From Leptolyngbya sp. SIOISBB (GTDB lineage Bacteria > Cyanobacteriota > Cyanobacteriia > Phormidesmidales > Phormidesmidaceae), in assembly GCA_010671905.1 (NCBI GenBank), contig JAAHII010000001.1:2666001-2730000 (forward strand): a DNA stretch of 64,000 bases, read 5' to 3'. Below are positions 39,151 through 49,222 of the stretch, in pieces; position 1 is the first letter of the stretch; every line of letters starts with the position of its first letter. The position numbers were made by a program, and so were the translations under genes. The notes beneath the pieces are model-generated. The model was not told where the DNA came from. It did not search any database and saw only the letters and a list, made by a program, of their open reading frames with translations.

Positions 39151-40329
39151 CTAGACTTCTTGAGCAACCCGCATTGCGCGCGCCAACTCTGCCGCCACTT
39201 CAGGTCGAGAAAATTCAGGTGGGGGAAGCTCTCCCCGACGCAACATTTCACGAACTTTGGTACCGGATAAGTGAACCCGCTCTTCGGGCGAGCTGGGACT
39301 CGTCTTGGTGGTTGCCATCGTGCTGGTTCGAGTGCAGTAAAAAGCATGCTCAAACTTCAACGGGGTAATGCCAAGTTCATCTGGCCCGAACTCTTCGAAG
39401 ATGTGCTGGGCATCGTAGGTACCATAGTAGTCACCGACACCAGCATGATCCCGACCAACAATAAAGTGCGTGCAGCCGTAGTTTTTACGAACCAGGGCAT
39501 GAAAGATTGCTTCTCTAGGGCCAGCGTACCGCATTGCTGAAGGATTAATCGCTAAAATCACGCGATTTTGCGGAAAATAGTGCTCCATCATGATTTCGTA
39601 GCAGCGCATCCGCACATCGGCAGGAATGTCATCCTGTTTAGTTGCGCCGACCAACGGATGTAGAAAGAGACCATCGACGATTTCCAAAGCACACTTTTGA
39701 ATATATTCGTGGGCCCGGTGAATGGGATTACGGGTTTGGAAACCGACTACCGTTTTCCATCCCCGCTCGGCAAACATCACCCGCGACACCGCTGGGTCAA
39801 TCTGATATTTAGGAAAGAGGGGGTGGGGATCGCGCTCTAGCAGCCACACCGGCCCAGCTAGATTAGTATCGCCTTGGTCGTATACGACTTTCACACCAGG
39901 ATGTTTCTCTTCATCTGTGCGGTAGACGTTGATCGCTTCTTTGCGCTTGTCATAAGTATATTTTTCGGTCAGCTCCAAGACTCCGACAAACCGGCCGGCG
40001 CTGTCATCTAAGCGGATTGGCATGCCTGCTTGAAGGGGAGCGGCGATCGCTGAATCGACCGAGAGCGTCACGGGGATCGCCCAGGGCACGCCATTGGCTA
40101 GACGCATATCCGTCACCACCGTGTCATAGTCAGCTTGGCCCAGAAACCCTTCGAGGGGGCTAAAGCCGCCGATCGCAATCATTACTAAATCAGAAACTGC
40201 GCGCTCATCCAGCGTCACCCGAGGCATCGTATCAGCTGCTTCGAGAAATGCTTGACGCTGTTCAGGGCTAGCGATGCGATGCACGAGGGCGCCGCCATGA
40301 GCCGCTGCGATATCAGGGGATGTAGTCAA
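39151..40329 (-). CDS. sat: Sulfate adenylyltransferase (ATP sulfurylase)
   Basis: A 392-residue single-domain ATP sulfurylase making APS from ATP and sulfate, the first step of assimilatory sulfate reduction. Motifs: [35 protein letters not shown] (nucleotide-binding HxxH), [19 protein letters not shown], and [20 protein letters not shown]. It lies 18 bp downstream of the mended caspase-like gene's start side and 102 bp from mnmA, all on the minus strand. Confidence 0.95.
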   Translation of the reverse strand: MTTSPDIAAAHGGALVHRIASPEQRQAFLEAADTMPRVTLDERAVSDLVMIAIGGFSPLEGFLGQADYDTVVTDMRLANGVPWAIPVTLSVDSAIAAPLQAGMPIRLDDSAGRFVGVLELTEKYTYDKRKEAINVYRTDEEKHPGVKVVYDQGDTNLAGPVWLLERDPHPLFPKYQIDPAVSRVMFAERGWKTVVGFQTRNPIHRAHEYIQKCALEIVDGLFLHPLVGATKQDDIPADVRMRCYEIMMEHYFPQNRVILAINPSAMRYAGPREAIFHALVRKNYGCTHFIVGRDHAGVGDYYGTYDAQHIFEEFGPDELGITPLKFEHAFYCTRTSTMATTKTSPSSPEERVHLSGTKVREMLRRGELPPPEFSRPEVAAELARAMRVAQEV

Positions 40330-40431
40330 AATACGAACCTCTCAAACTGCAAATCATAGACCTCACTAGTATTCCCTGTTGCGGCGTCTTGATCCGGCTG
40401 CACAGCATGCTCAATATATAAATTGGGGATG

Positions 40432-41560
40432 CTAGCTAGGGGCACTAGTTTGGGCAAGCGCCGCAGCGACTCGGGCCTGCACCGGCAGTGGCTCAATAAT
40501 GCCACCACCCAGAACGCGATCACCGTCATACCAGACCGCCGCTTGGCCTGGCGTAACCCCAAATTGGGGTTCATCAAACAGGATTTTGACCCGGGTGACC
40601 GCAGCTTCCTCAGATGCTTTTATGGGCAGAAGGGTAGCGGGCACGGCAACCGACCGATAGCGAATTTGGACAGTGATCGGCATCGGTTCGCTCGGGGGCG
40701 CTGCCGATACCCAGTTTACGCGGTGAACGGTACAGTCTGGATAGTGAACGCTGCCGCGATCGCCCACAATGACCTGATTACGCCCAACATCCAAAGCCAC
40801 AACGTACAGCGGGTAAGACGCCGCAATGCCTAACCCCTTACGCTGACCAATAGTGTAGTTGTGAACCCCCGTATGTTGTCCCAAAATCCGCCCCTGGGTA
40901 TCGACAATATCGCCCGGTTTCGGAGCTAGATACTTTTCCAAAAACTGCCCCATGGAGCCATGATGCTCAATCAAACAGAGATCCTGACTTTCTGGTTTTA
41001 GCAGCGGTATGCAAACCAAATTTTTCAGCCGTTTGCCGAGTCTCAGCTTTGGTTTGTTCTCCTAAGGGGAAGTGAAGTGATCCCAACATCTCTTGAGTGA
41101 GGTCATAGAGAAAATAGGATTGATCCTTATTGCGATCCACAGCCCGCAGCAATTCATACCGCTGAGTCTCGGCATTAAAACGGACGCGGGCATAATGGCC
41201 CGTCGCGATCGCCTCAGCACCTAACTCCTGACGCGCATAGTCCAGCATGGGGCCAAACTTAACCGTTCGGTTGCACTGCGAGCAGGGCAACGGTGTCACC
41301 CCAGCCTGATATCCCTCCACCAAATAATCCACAATGTTGGCTTGAAAGGTCTCACGACTATCCACAATGTGATGAGGGATGCCTAACTCTTCACAGAGCT
41401 GTGCCGCATCTACCATGCCTTCTGAACAACATTGCCCCTTGCCCTGCATAAGCCAGAGGGTCAAGCCAATCACCTCGTGGCCTTGATGATGCAATGTTGC
41501 GGCAGCGACCGAACTATCGACCCCACCAGAGAGACCCACAACAATCTTGCTCATCTTCAA
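40432..41560 (-). pseudogene. mnmA: tRNA-specific 2-thiouridylase MnmA, frameshifted
   Basis: Two minus-strand frames (41560-40967 and 41019-40432) join into 375 residues, the normal MnmA length, when one base is removed from the T4 run 40996-40999 (HTAAK followed by PESQDLC). PP-loop [16 protein letters not shown] at the N-terminus; catalytic Cys candidates in [12 protein letters not shown] and [11 protein letters not shown]; tRNA-binding C-terminal barrel with [16 protein letters not shown]. MnmA makes s2U34 in Lys, Glu and Gln tRNAs and is rarely lost, so a sequencing indel is more likely than a real pseudogene. Confidence 0.9.
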
Positions 41561-41698
41561 AAAAGCCTGGAATTTTTCTATGAATATAACTATCCTAGGC
41601 TAGCATCCGCCTCGACTGTTCGTAGGAAGGCCGAGGTCAGCTCATAGCTCATCTGTGATATTGCCCTCTAGCCCTCAGCTTTTAGCTGATCGAGTCTT

Positions 41699-42652
41699 AT
41701 GAAATCACATTCTTCTCACTGGTTCCAAGTAACGACGAGTCCCTCTCAACCCCAAGACCGCACTCAGATACCGGCGCTGCCCAAGTGGACAGTATTAATT
41801 GGCTGTTGTCTGGGGGGCGTGATCGCGCTGCCAGGTCAAGCGACCACGTTGGCCACTACTGCGACGGCAGAGACCACCATTGCGCAAGCCTTGCCGACGC
41901 CTTTACCCCCCTTGCCCACCAGTGGCAGTGCTCCGGCGACGGGTGAACAATACCTTGTATTGGTGGATGGCAGTAGCGATCTACTGTTGCAACAAGTGCG
42001 ACAGGTGGAACCCGGTGCGTTTGTCAATTACGTCGATGGCCGTTCCGTCATTCAGGCTGGGCGGTTTAGCTCCTATCAAAATGCGCAATATCGAGCTGAT
42101 GAGCTAGCCGGTTTGGGCGTAGGCGCTGCAGTTCAAACGACCGACTATGCCAGCGCCCCCATTGCCGTGACGCCACCCGCTGATTACAGTTTGTCTTATC
42201 CGGTGCCGCAAGCGGGGGGGCAAAACTTACCAGCGGCGACGGTGGCAGCCACACCTTCTTCAATTGAATTCGGGCAAGCAGTTCCTTTTGAACCGGCTGC
42301 ACCAACTTCAGCAGCGGCTTTTCCGCCACCGGCCCCCACGACAACTTACCCGAGTACACCGGCTGCACCGACCGGCACAGTTGCGCCCCCGCCGGTAACC
42401 ACACCAGCGGTCATCCAGAACAATTTGGCCTCGGGTTACTATGTCGTCATACCGGGAAATACGGTAGAACTACAGAGCATTGCCAGTCAAGTTGTGTCAC
42501 TCGGGGCTCCCAGTATCCTAGTCAACACCCGGACTGCGCCTCGAGGTCCCCACGTGGCCATTGGCCCCTATGGTGATCGTGATATCGCCCAAGAATGGAA
42601 TAACTACCTGCGCGACTCCGGTATTAACGGTGCTCGATTGCATTTTGAATAG
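41699..42652 (+). CDS. Secreted or anchored SPOR-like protein
   Basis: A 317-residue protein. A hydrophobic segment near residues 30-48 (TVLIGCCLGGVIALPGQA) is a likely signal or anchor. Two modules resemble SPOR/sporulation-related repeats: about 80-145 (EQYLVLVDGSSDLLLQQVRQ, QAGRFSSYQNAQYRADELAG) and about 240-317 (SGYYVVIPGNTVELQSIASQ, VAIGPYGDRDIAQEWNNYLR). A Pro/Ala-rich linker separates them. SPOR domains bind denuded peptidoglycan, which would place it in the periplasm or at septa. Starts ATG 41699; a strong terminator follows. Confidence 0.65.
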   Translation: MKSHSSHWFQVTTSPSQPQDRTQIPALPKWTVLIGCCLGGVIALPGQATTLATTATAETTIAQALPTPLPPLPTSGSAPATGEQYLVLVDGSSDLLLQQVRQVEPGAFVNYVDGRSVIQAGRFSSYQNAQYRADELAGLGVGAAVQTTDYASAPIAVTPPADYSLSYPVPQAGGQNLPAATVAATPSSIEFGQAVPFEPAAPTSAAAFPPPAPTTTYPSTPAAPTGTVAPPPVTTPAVIQNNLASGYYVVIPGNTVELQSIASQVVSLGAPSILVNTRTAPRGPHVAIGPYGDRDIAQEWNNYLRDSGINGARLHFE

Positions 42653-42745
42653 TCAACTCACGGCTATGGACAACATTTAAGTGAGTCAATAGCCACCAGA
42701 AGCGATCAGTCAGGACTGATACTGGCGAGTGGTTTGAATTTTGAG

Positions 42746-42779
42746 GGCTCTACAGAGATGATCTTTGTAGAGCCTTTTA
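42746..42779 (+). terminator. Intrinsic terminator after the SPOR-like gene
   Basis: GGCTCTACA (42746-42754) pairs with TGTAGAGCC (42766-42774), directly followed by TTTTAT. Located 94 bp after the stop codon. Confidence 0.85.
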
Positions 42780-42886
42780 TATGGTGAGATTTTCATCCAA
42801 ATCGATTGAGCATCAAACGGAGCTGTCTGCCTGAATTCAACGGACTGAGAGTTTGATAGTGATAGTGCAATTTTCCGAGCAAAGTC

Positions 42887-44515
42887 ATGATGGATCGCCA
42901 ACAGACCGACCAATTGTCATCGGCCGCCCCAGTCGTGGTGACCGCGCAACAGATGCAAGCGATCGAGACCACCATCTTCCACGCAGGCATGCCCGTCGCC
43001 GCTTTGATGGAGAAAGTAGCAGGCCGGAGCGCGCAATGGCTAGTGCAGCACTTTCCTCGCGATCCCACAAACCGTGTGGGGGTGATCGTCGGTCCTGGAC
43101 ACAATGGCGGAGATGCCCTGGTCATCGCCCGCGAACTGCACCATTACGGGTATCACGTGATCATCTGGTGTCCGTTTACCCAGCTCAAAGAGCTCACCGC
43201 TCAACACAAAGCTTATGGCGAGTATTTAGGCATCGAGAACACTCAAAGCAGTGCAGACCTGAGGCAATGTGATCTGATTATCGATGGGGGCTTTGGCCTG
43301 GGATTAACCAGGCCGTTGAGCGGTGCATTGGCACAAGGCATCGAGCGGATTAATCGCACGCCGATCCCAGTTGTGAGTATTGACCTACCGTCGGGGTTAG
43401 AAACGAATACGGGTCAAGTATTAGGGATTGCTATTAGAGCCGACCACACACTTTGCTTAGGACTTTGGAAGTTAGGGCTGCTGCAAGATCAAGCACAACC
43501 CTGGGTGGGTCAGCTGCATTTGATTCCATTCGATGTGCCGTCAGCGGCAATCCAAACCATTCTCGCTACAAGTCCTACAACTTGCTGTATTACCGCTGCA
43601 GCGGCGATCTCCCGTTTGCCATTACCGCGATCGCCTATTGCTCACAAATATCAAGCGGGTCATGCCTTACTGATTGCGGGATCACGACAGTATGCAGGGG
43701 CGGCATTACTGGCTAGTCAGGGAGCGATCGCGAGTGGTGTGGGGATGTTGACGATCATTGTCCCCGAGAGTTTACGGCTGATGTTGGTCAGCCAGTTGCC
43801 AGAGGCGTTGGTCATCGGCGCAACGGAAACTGCGGAGGGTGCGATTGCCGCATTGCCGAGTGATTTTTCTTGGGATCGCTATGATGCCATCGCCTGTGGC
43901 CCTGGCCTGACCATCGCTGCCGCGCCGGTCGTGGAAGCGGTGTTGCAGAGTGCATGCCCGGTCGTGCTTGATGCAGACGGGCTGAATATTCTGGCTCAGG
44001 ATGATCCCGCCAGTCAGCTACGGGAGCGCTCTGCCCCAACCTTACTGACACCTCATCTAGGCGAATTCCGCCGCCTCTTTCCATCCCTATTACAGGCGGC
44101 TGATACGCCGGGGCTAGCAGCTCGACAAGCAGCGACCACCGCTAACTGCACCCTGGTCATCAAAGGCGCCATGAGTGCGATCGCCCACCGCGATGGTCAA
44201 CTATGGATTAACCCTAAAAGTACTGCCGCCCTGGCCCGAGGGGGCAGTGGTGATGTCTTAACTGGATTAGCAACGGGTCTAGCGGCTCAGCTCTATCAAA
44301 CCGAACCCACGAGCCAAACATTATTAGATGCGGCGATCGCGGCAGTTTGGTGGCACGCCCAGGCAGGACGTTACCTAGCTAGCCAGCAAACTGATTTAGG
44401 CTGTGTCCCTAGCCAACTAGCCCGCGCCCTACCGGGAGTATTAGCTGAACAGCTAGCGATGACGTCCACATTCGCCGCCACGATTCAACCGGATTGCCGT
44501 AATGGTCAACTCTGA
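42887..44515 (+). CDS. nnr: Bifunctional NAD(P)H-hydrate epimerase/dehydratase
   Basis: A 542-residue fusion that repairs damaged NADHX and NADPHX. The N-terminal YjeF_N epimerase (residues 15-235) has VIVGPGHNGGDALVIARELH; the C-terminal carbohydrate-kinase-like dehydratase (250-530) has HKYQAGHALLIAGSRQYAGA, VLDADGLNIL, LLTPHLGEFRRLFP and the ADP/ATP site ARGGSGDVLTGLATGL. Both halves appear complete. Stands alone on the plus strand. Confidence 0.95.
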   Translation: MMDRQQTDQLSSAAPVVVTAQQMQAIETTIFHAGMPVAALMEKVAGRSAQWLVQHFPRDPTNRVGVIVGPGHNGGDALVIARELHHYGYHVIIWCPFTQLKELTAQHKAYGEYLGIENTQSSADLRQCDLIIDGGFGLGLTRPLSGALAQGIERINRTPIPVVSIDLPSGLETNTGQVLGIAIRADHTLCLGLWKLGLLQDQAQPWVGQLHLIPFDVPSAAIQTILATSPTTCCITAAAAISRLPLPRSPIAHKYQAGHALLIAGSRQYAGAALLASQGAIASGVGMLTIIVPESLRLMLVSQLPEALVIGATETAEGAIAALPSDFSWDRYDAIACGPGLTIAAAPVVEAVLQSACPVVLDADGLNILAQDDPASQLRERSAPTLLTPHLGEFRRLFPSLLQAADTPGLAARQAATTANCTLVIKGAMSAIAHRDGQLWINPKSTAALARGGSGDVLTGLATGLAAQLYQTEPTSQTLLDAAIAAVWWHAQAGRYLASQQTDLGCVPSQLARALPGVLAEQLAMTSTFAATIQPDCRNGQL

Positions 44516-45127
44516 AAAAATCTTTCAAGTTTCCTAAAATGACGAACTCTCCTGACAGTGCCTATGCTAGAAGTAATACATATTTAGGTTGTCTCAATAC
44601 TCAGACTTTGAGCTGACAGCGATGATTCACGAGCGATCTGTAACTCGCCTGTGACTAAGCGTTGCTAGTCTGATCAACTCTTTGGCGAGCTACAGCTGAT
44701 TGAGCAGATGCGACCGACTGATTACTTAATCTCTGATTGCGGATGATCGTCCCAGCCTACAGCCCTAGCCGTCTGTAGGGACCAATCCAACTAGCGTAAT
44801 CTTTCGGCAGAGAGGCATTTGAGGACTGGGAGCGTCGACGCTACGCTGACCAGTCAGTCCCTCAGACTTGGCATCGAAGGCGATGATCATTTGCGCCCGA
44901 AGCCGACTCTTCACTGCTCTGTTACTCAAAGCTGAGATCAGCTTTAGGCGATCATGGCGGGATCAGCCACCGATGCATCCTCCAGGCAAGATGCGATCGT
45001 TCAGGCATAACGAGCGCCAAGTAGCTTAGGCAACTCGACCTTCCTAGGTTTCACGGAGAACCTTGGGAGTCTTCTTACCACTGCCCCCCTTTATCTGCCA
45101 GCCTTAACGGCGCAGAGGATCCATCAG
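44516..45127. other. Intergenic region without supported gene
   Basis: 612 bp between nnr and the next lipoprotein gene. No ORF with coding character, no tRNA cloverleaf. Short inverted segments such as CAGCCTACAG...CTGTAGGG (around 44755-44782) are visible but not convincing as a terminator. Confidence 0.4.
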
Positions 45128-45790
45128 ATGCATAACCAGTTTTCATGGCCCACAGTTGGCACGCTCGGACTCGTCATCAGTAGTCTGGGAATCGCAGGCT
45201 GTCCGATGTCACTCTCGCTTGCAGATGCTGTTCCCTCAACTCATGAAGCGATCCCGCTAGCGCAATCCACATCCACCGAAACCGCGATCGCGAACTCCCC
45301 CCCACAAACGGTCAACCACGATGTTTGTGGCGCTTTGCCGGAGTGGGAACGTTTGAGCCTGGACGCGCAAACCACTGCTCTTATCGAAAATCCTCGCTAC
45401 GGTGAAGCCCTGGCAGTCGAACCACTCAAAAGTCTGTTCGAAAAATTTTGGCAGGAATCGCTGATCACGTTCACCACCTATGGCTTAAGCGCCCGTACTG
45501 AACCGGTCTACCTGAGCGGCGTCTGGACCGGGATCGAAGCCATGTCAGCTTGTTATGAGGGCGATCGCCCAGCCGCGATTAATGCTGGCACCTTAGCTGA
45601 AATGTGGCTAATCGGTTACCAGATAGCTGACTTTGTGTGGACGGGGGAAACGTATCAGGTCACCGTCGAACCTACGACTGCAGGACTCCGATTCATCCAA
45701 TTTGAGCGCTTAGAAAACGAGGACACGTTGCCACTCGTCGTCCTAGAAAGTGGAGGGGGCACCTTGACCGTCGCCTCGGGCGACTGGTAG
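45128..45790 (+). CDS. Hypothetical lipoprotein
   Basis: A 220-residue protein I do not recognise. The N-terminus has a hydrophobic stretch and lipobox (LGIAGC, Cys about residue 25), then a Ser/Thr-rich spacer. The mature part (70-220) has several aromatic-rich beta-like segments (TYGLSARTEPVYLSGVWTGI, GETYQVTVEPTTAGLRFIQF) without catalytic signature. It precedes the mobile-element-rich stretch and has no operon partner. Confidence 0.6.
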   Translation: MHNQFSWPTVGTLGLVISSLGIAGCPMSLSLADAVPSTHEAIPLAQSTSTETAIANSPPQTVNHDVCGALPEWERLSLDAQTTALIENPRYGEALAVEPLKSLFEKFWQESLITFTTYGLSARTEPVYLSGVWTGIEAMSACYEGDRPAAINAGTLAEMWLIGYQIADFVWTGETYQVTVEPTTAGLRFIQFERLENEDTLPLVVLESGGGTLTVASGDW

Positions 45791-45988
45791 TCACTGAGCC
45801 CAGGAAGTATGATCCCCAGCCCATAACTGAACAATTTCAGGCAGAGCAAAGTTCAGAGTATAAATTACCCCATGGGAAGGGCATGGCTACTCATTCGCTG
45901 AAGGCGTTTCCCAAGAGTCACCGGCGATCGGGATCAGGCAAGAAGGGCTCTCGTAAGCTGAAACGAAGCAGTAAAGTTCAGCGGCACC

Positions 45989-46010
45989 CTATATCCGACA
46001 TTTCGCAGGT
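45989..46010. repeat. Orphan end related to the IS982 left end
   Basis: ACATTTCGCAGGT (45998-46010) is the exact reverse complement of ACCTGCGAAATGT at 46329-46341, and the match extends with mismatches to TATA on the outer side. It may be the right end of an eroded second IS982-type copy. The surrounding 45791-46328 holds only a basic 80-codon ORF (45883-46125) that I do not trust. Confidence 0.5.
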
Positions 46011-46328
46011 CCTCTTACCAAACCGCACGATTTTCAAAGGCTGGTCCCATAAGGCTTTCAGCAATAGGGGCTGGAATGGAGTCATCTTGGGTTCGCTGCA
46101 TTCTGCATCAATTTGCTTGTCTTGATGAACGCTGGTTGGGTGTTCTAAGCGCGATCGCGGTCGACAGGTCGGACTGAACGGTCAGCGTTACTGGTGTTGA
46201 TGCCGGCAGCTCTGCTTCAATGTGAGTCTGCTTTTCAGCGGTTAAGAATTGAACATCCCCAAAATGGTAAAATGCTTACACGGTAAGCGTTTCAGGGTAT
46301 CCGATAAAATACCTTTTTCTGTCTTTCA

Positions 46329-47254
46329 ACCTGCGAAATGTGGGCTATATTAATGGCGCCCTATTAATACTGAGTTTAGAAGAGTTGTTCTGCCATATCG
46401 ATGACTTTTGTCAAGCGTTTGAGCCATGCTGGTGAGAGAGGTTGTTCACTGCTGGGGGACGACGGCAACACCGTGCTCAAAATAAGTCCAAGCCTGCGCA
46501 AAATCATGACGATTCTGGTGGGCTTTCATCAACAGCACGATCGCGATTGCAAAACCAATCATCGGCGCCATGTTGGCCAGTATTGGCGAGAGGCATTTCC
46601 GCCGCTGGTGAGCGACCACCGTTGTCTAGAGTGGATGCCGTCCACCTTATTGAGCCTCTGTGTCTATACTCCAGCACTGTTTCGGCAACTATAATGAGCT
46701 GAGTTGCACCGATTCAACCAACCTGCAAGGCTTCCACAACCGTCAGATTGCCCGCAACCAAGTATTTGAGGGGCTCGCAGCCTAGGACAAAACCTAAGTA
46801 GACGGGTGCTTCGGCCACCCTATGAGAAGACTCCGCCTACAAGCTGCAACTGGTGGTCAACGACGAAGGTACATTCCTGAATATGACGATCACTCAGGAT
46901 CCCGTCCCGGATCTGCTCCAGTCCCTCTTTGGCAAAGTCCTTGTGGAACGAGGCTATATGCCTCCCCCCCTGGCCACTTCATTTCTCCACGACTATGACA
47001 TGGAGTTTTTTGCCCAGCCCCAGCGGAACATGAACAATCGACTGATACCCCTCCAGGATAAGTGGCTGGCCCGTAAACGCTGCATCATCGAAACCATCAT
47101 CGACCAACTCAAGAAAATCTCACAGATTGAGCATTCCAGGCATTTTTCTCCAGGTAACTATTTTGCGCATATTCTCTGTGGACTGATTGCTCATGATCAC
47201 CGTCCGAAGAAACTATCCCTGAATTTGGACGGAGATTTGCCTGCGACTGCTTAA
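46329..47254 (+). mobile_element. IS982-family insertion sequence remnant
   Basis: Begins with the terminal-repeat-like ACCTGCGAAATGTGGG. Transposase pieces in changing frames follow the IS982 order: LEELFCHIDDFCQAFEP (about 46375), IMTILVGFHQQHDRDCK, FPPLVSDHRCLEWMPS, then from 46853 VNDEGTFLNMTITQDPVPDL, MNNRLIPLQDKWLARKRCII, and IDQLKKISQIEHSRHFSPGN to the stop at 47254. Internal stops, frame changes and a missing block (46695-46850 is scrambled) make it non-functional. The right terminal repeat was not found. Confidence 0.85.
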
Positions 47255-47287
47255 CCTGAGCTGATGTCAGAAAATCATGTACGTTCG

Positions 47288-47320
47288 AAAAATTGGGGTT
47301 TCACTGAACGAAACCCCAAT
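47288..47320 (-). terminator. Intrinsic terminator of the two-domain linker gene
   Basis: ATTGGGGTTTC (47292-47302) pairs perfectly with GAAACCCCAAT (47310-47320). Read on the minus strand the hairpin is followed by TTTTTC, 56 bp after the linker stop codon. Confidence 0.85.
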
Positions 47321-47375
47321 CACATCATAAGATTCTCCCCACCATTAGAGTCGATATTCCTATCATGAGTGATGC

Positions 47376-49010
47376 TTAAGGGAAAGGTACCAAAGCTCTC
47401 CGCTCTTCGATCTCGACCCACAACTGACGAGCAATATTGCGAATCTCAATTGGAATGCGCGGCTCTGGTGCATCCAGCAATGACTCTGGGAAAGATTCTG
47501 GAATGGGTCGAATTTCAGGAATTTGACTCGGCTTGTTCTTCGCCAAAGTAAGCTGTAGTTTTGGTCTGCCATCGCTGAAGTTTGTTTTTTCACTCCCAGA
47601 CGCTGAACCAAAGAGTTGGAAGGCATGAGTGAACCCAACAACATTGCTCACCGCATCCGTCTCGTACCCTCTCAGATAAGGGACGGTATCATATCCAAAA
47701 GCATTAAAGTATTCATCACTATCAATGTATGCATCGATTTCGGCATCAAATCCACCGGCTGCAATGATTTGGATATGTTCAGAAATCTCTTCATAGCTGA
47801 CAGGAGCCCGCCCCAATAAATGCTTGAAGTTCAACTCAATCACTGTGATATTAGGGAATTTGTCCCAAAAAAGGGTTTGGTAGCGCTCCGACTTGGCTAA
47901 TTGACGAATAAACTCACTGACTCTCAACTCTCCGTTACGCAGCTGTGATTCTGCCTTGACAAGTCGCTCACTCTCCATAAAGTGAGCATTGCCAAACACT
48001 TGTTTGTAGGCTGCATTGATGATCAAATCGAGGTTTTCAGGAGTTTCAGAGCCTAAAGTCAACTCTAAAGGCTGATTTTGTCCCAAAGCGCTACGATACC
48101 TTGCGGCAAGAGATTTGTTCACATCTTCAGGGTATGAGGCAACCTGAATTTTGGGACCAGTGGTCTTAGCTGTTGTGGGTTGTTTCTTCGCTGCAGCCTT
48201 ATCACTCGGAGGTAAACCTTTCGCTGCAGATTTAGTCTTTTTGATAGTGGACTTCGGTTCAGCGGATTTAGGAGGCGTTGGTAGCGCTATCGGCTGTGGT
48301 TCGGGCAAAACACTGATGAAAGGGATATCACTGGGATTACCCTGAGCCAAACTTGTTTGGAGCTTAGGGGAACCGTCGCTAAAGAGCGATAACTCACTGC
48401 TACAAGCTGTCCCAAGGAGAGGAAAAGCGTGGGTAAAACCAACGGTACGACCACCTACTCTAGAGTCATAAGCTCTCTGATAGGGGACTTGATCATTACC
48501 AAAAGCTTGCACATATTCATCACTATCAATATAAGAGTTTATTTCCGCCTCAAATCCGCCTTCTGCCAAGATTTGAATATGTTCGGAAATCTCTTCGTAG
48601 GATACTGGAGCACGACCCAGCAGTTGCTTGAAGTTGAGCTCAATGACTGTCACATTGGGATACTTATCCCAAAACAAGTCACGGTATCGCTCTGACTGGG
48701 CCAACTGTCGAATAAAGTCTCGAACGGTAATTTCCCCGCCCCGCAACCGAGACTCGGGCTCTCGCAGGCATTCACTTTCCATTAAGTGAGCGTTACCAAA
48801 TACCTGTTTGTAAGCCGCTTTAATAATCAAGTCAACATTGGCTGATGCGGTCACATCTTTGGTCAGCTTTACGGCCATCCCAACGCTAACTGAGTCACGG
48901 TACTTTGCAGCCAATACCGCATTAAGTCCTTGATCTGACGTACTACTACCAACAAAAGTTGTTGACTGCGCAGGCTTACTGTTTAATATGCCAAACAAAC
49001 TTTGAATCAT
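47376..49010 (-). CDS. Two-domain phycobilisome linker protein
   Basis: A 544-residue protein with two PBS_linker_poly (pfam00427) domains, about residues 55-200 and 325-470. Each has the rod-linker core INAAYKQVFGNAH, a version of IELNFKHLLGRAPVSYEEIS, and SDEY..AFG...VPY..GY. Each is preceded by a short adapter LAA(K/R)YR, and a Lys/Ala/Pro-rich linker (235-290) joins the halves. No CpcD-type capping domain and no ApcE phycobiliprotein domain. Normal rod linkers have one such domain in about 270-290 residues. It lies downstream of the three-domain linker, separated by a perfect 19-bp palindrome, and ends in a terminator. Probably organises phycoerythrin/phycocyanin discs. Confidence 0.88.
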   Translation of the reverse strand: MIQSLFGILNSKPAQSTTFVGSSTSDQGLNAVLAAKYRDSVSVGMAVKLTKDVTASANVDLIIKAAYKQVFGNAHLMESECLREPESRLRGGEITVRDFIRQLAQSERYRDLFWDKYPNVTVIELNFKQLLGRAPVSYEEISEHIQILAEGGFEAEINSYIDSDEYVQAFGNDQVPYQRAYDSRVGGRTVGFTHAFPLLGTACSSELSLFSDGSPKLQTSLAQGNPSDIPFISVLPEPQPIALPTPPKSAEPKSTIKKTKSAAKGLPPSDKAAAKKQPTTAKTTGPKIQVASYPEDVNKSLAARYRSALGQNQPLELTLGSETPENLDLIINAAYKQVFGNAHFMESERLVKAESQLRNGELRVSEFIRQLAKSERYQTLFWDKFPNITVIELNFKHLLGRAPVSYEEISEHIQIIAAGGFDAEIDAYIDSDEYFNAFGYDTVPYLRGYETDAVSNVVGFTHAFQLFGSASGSEKTNFSDGRPKLQLTLAKNKPSQIPEIRPIPESFPESLLDAPEPRIPIEIRNIARQLWVEIEERRALVPFP

Positions 49011-49177
49011 CTTTGAATTCCAAAAGCGGGAGTCTTTAAAAAGCCTTTATCAATCCAAATAAAGTTGGATTTTCGGCAAATCGAATTACGAAAGAAATAA
49101 CAAGTTCTAAGCAAGGCTCTCTTCAATAGAGATTACCTATAAAACCATAAGCTAATCCTATCAACCGAATCAATTTC

Positions 49178-49222
49178 AGTCAATCAATGCAACAGCTTAT
49201 ATTGCTGTTGCATTGATTGACT
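49178..49222 (-). repeat. Perfect 19-bp intercistronic hairpin between linker genes
   Basis: AGTCAATCAATGCAACAGC (49178-49196) pairs perfectly with the segment 49204-49222 around the loop TTATATT. It abuts the stop codon of the three-domain linker (49223). No T-tract follows on the minus strand, so it is more likely a stabilising or attenuating intercistronic structure than a full terminator. Confidence 0.85.

Noticed and set aside
45883-46125. 80-codon basic ORF near the IS982 remnant
   Set aside because: Overlaps the orphan IS end at 45989-46010 and has no similarity.
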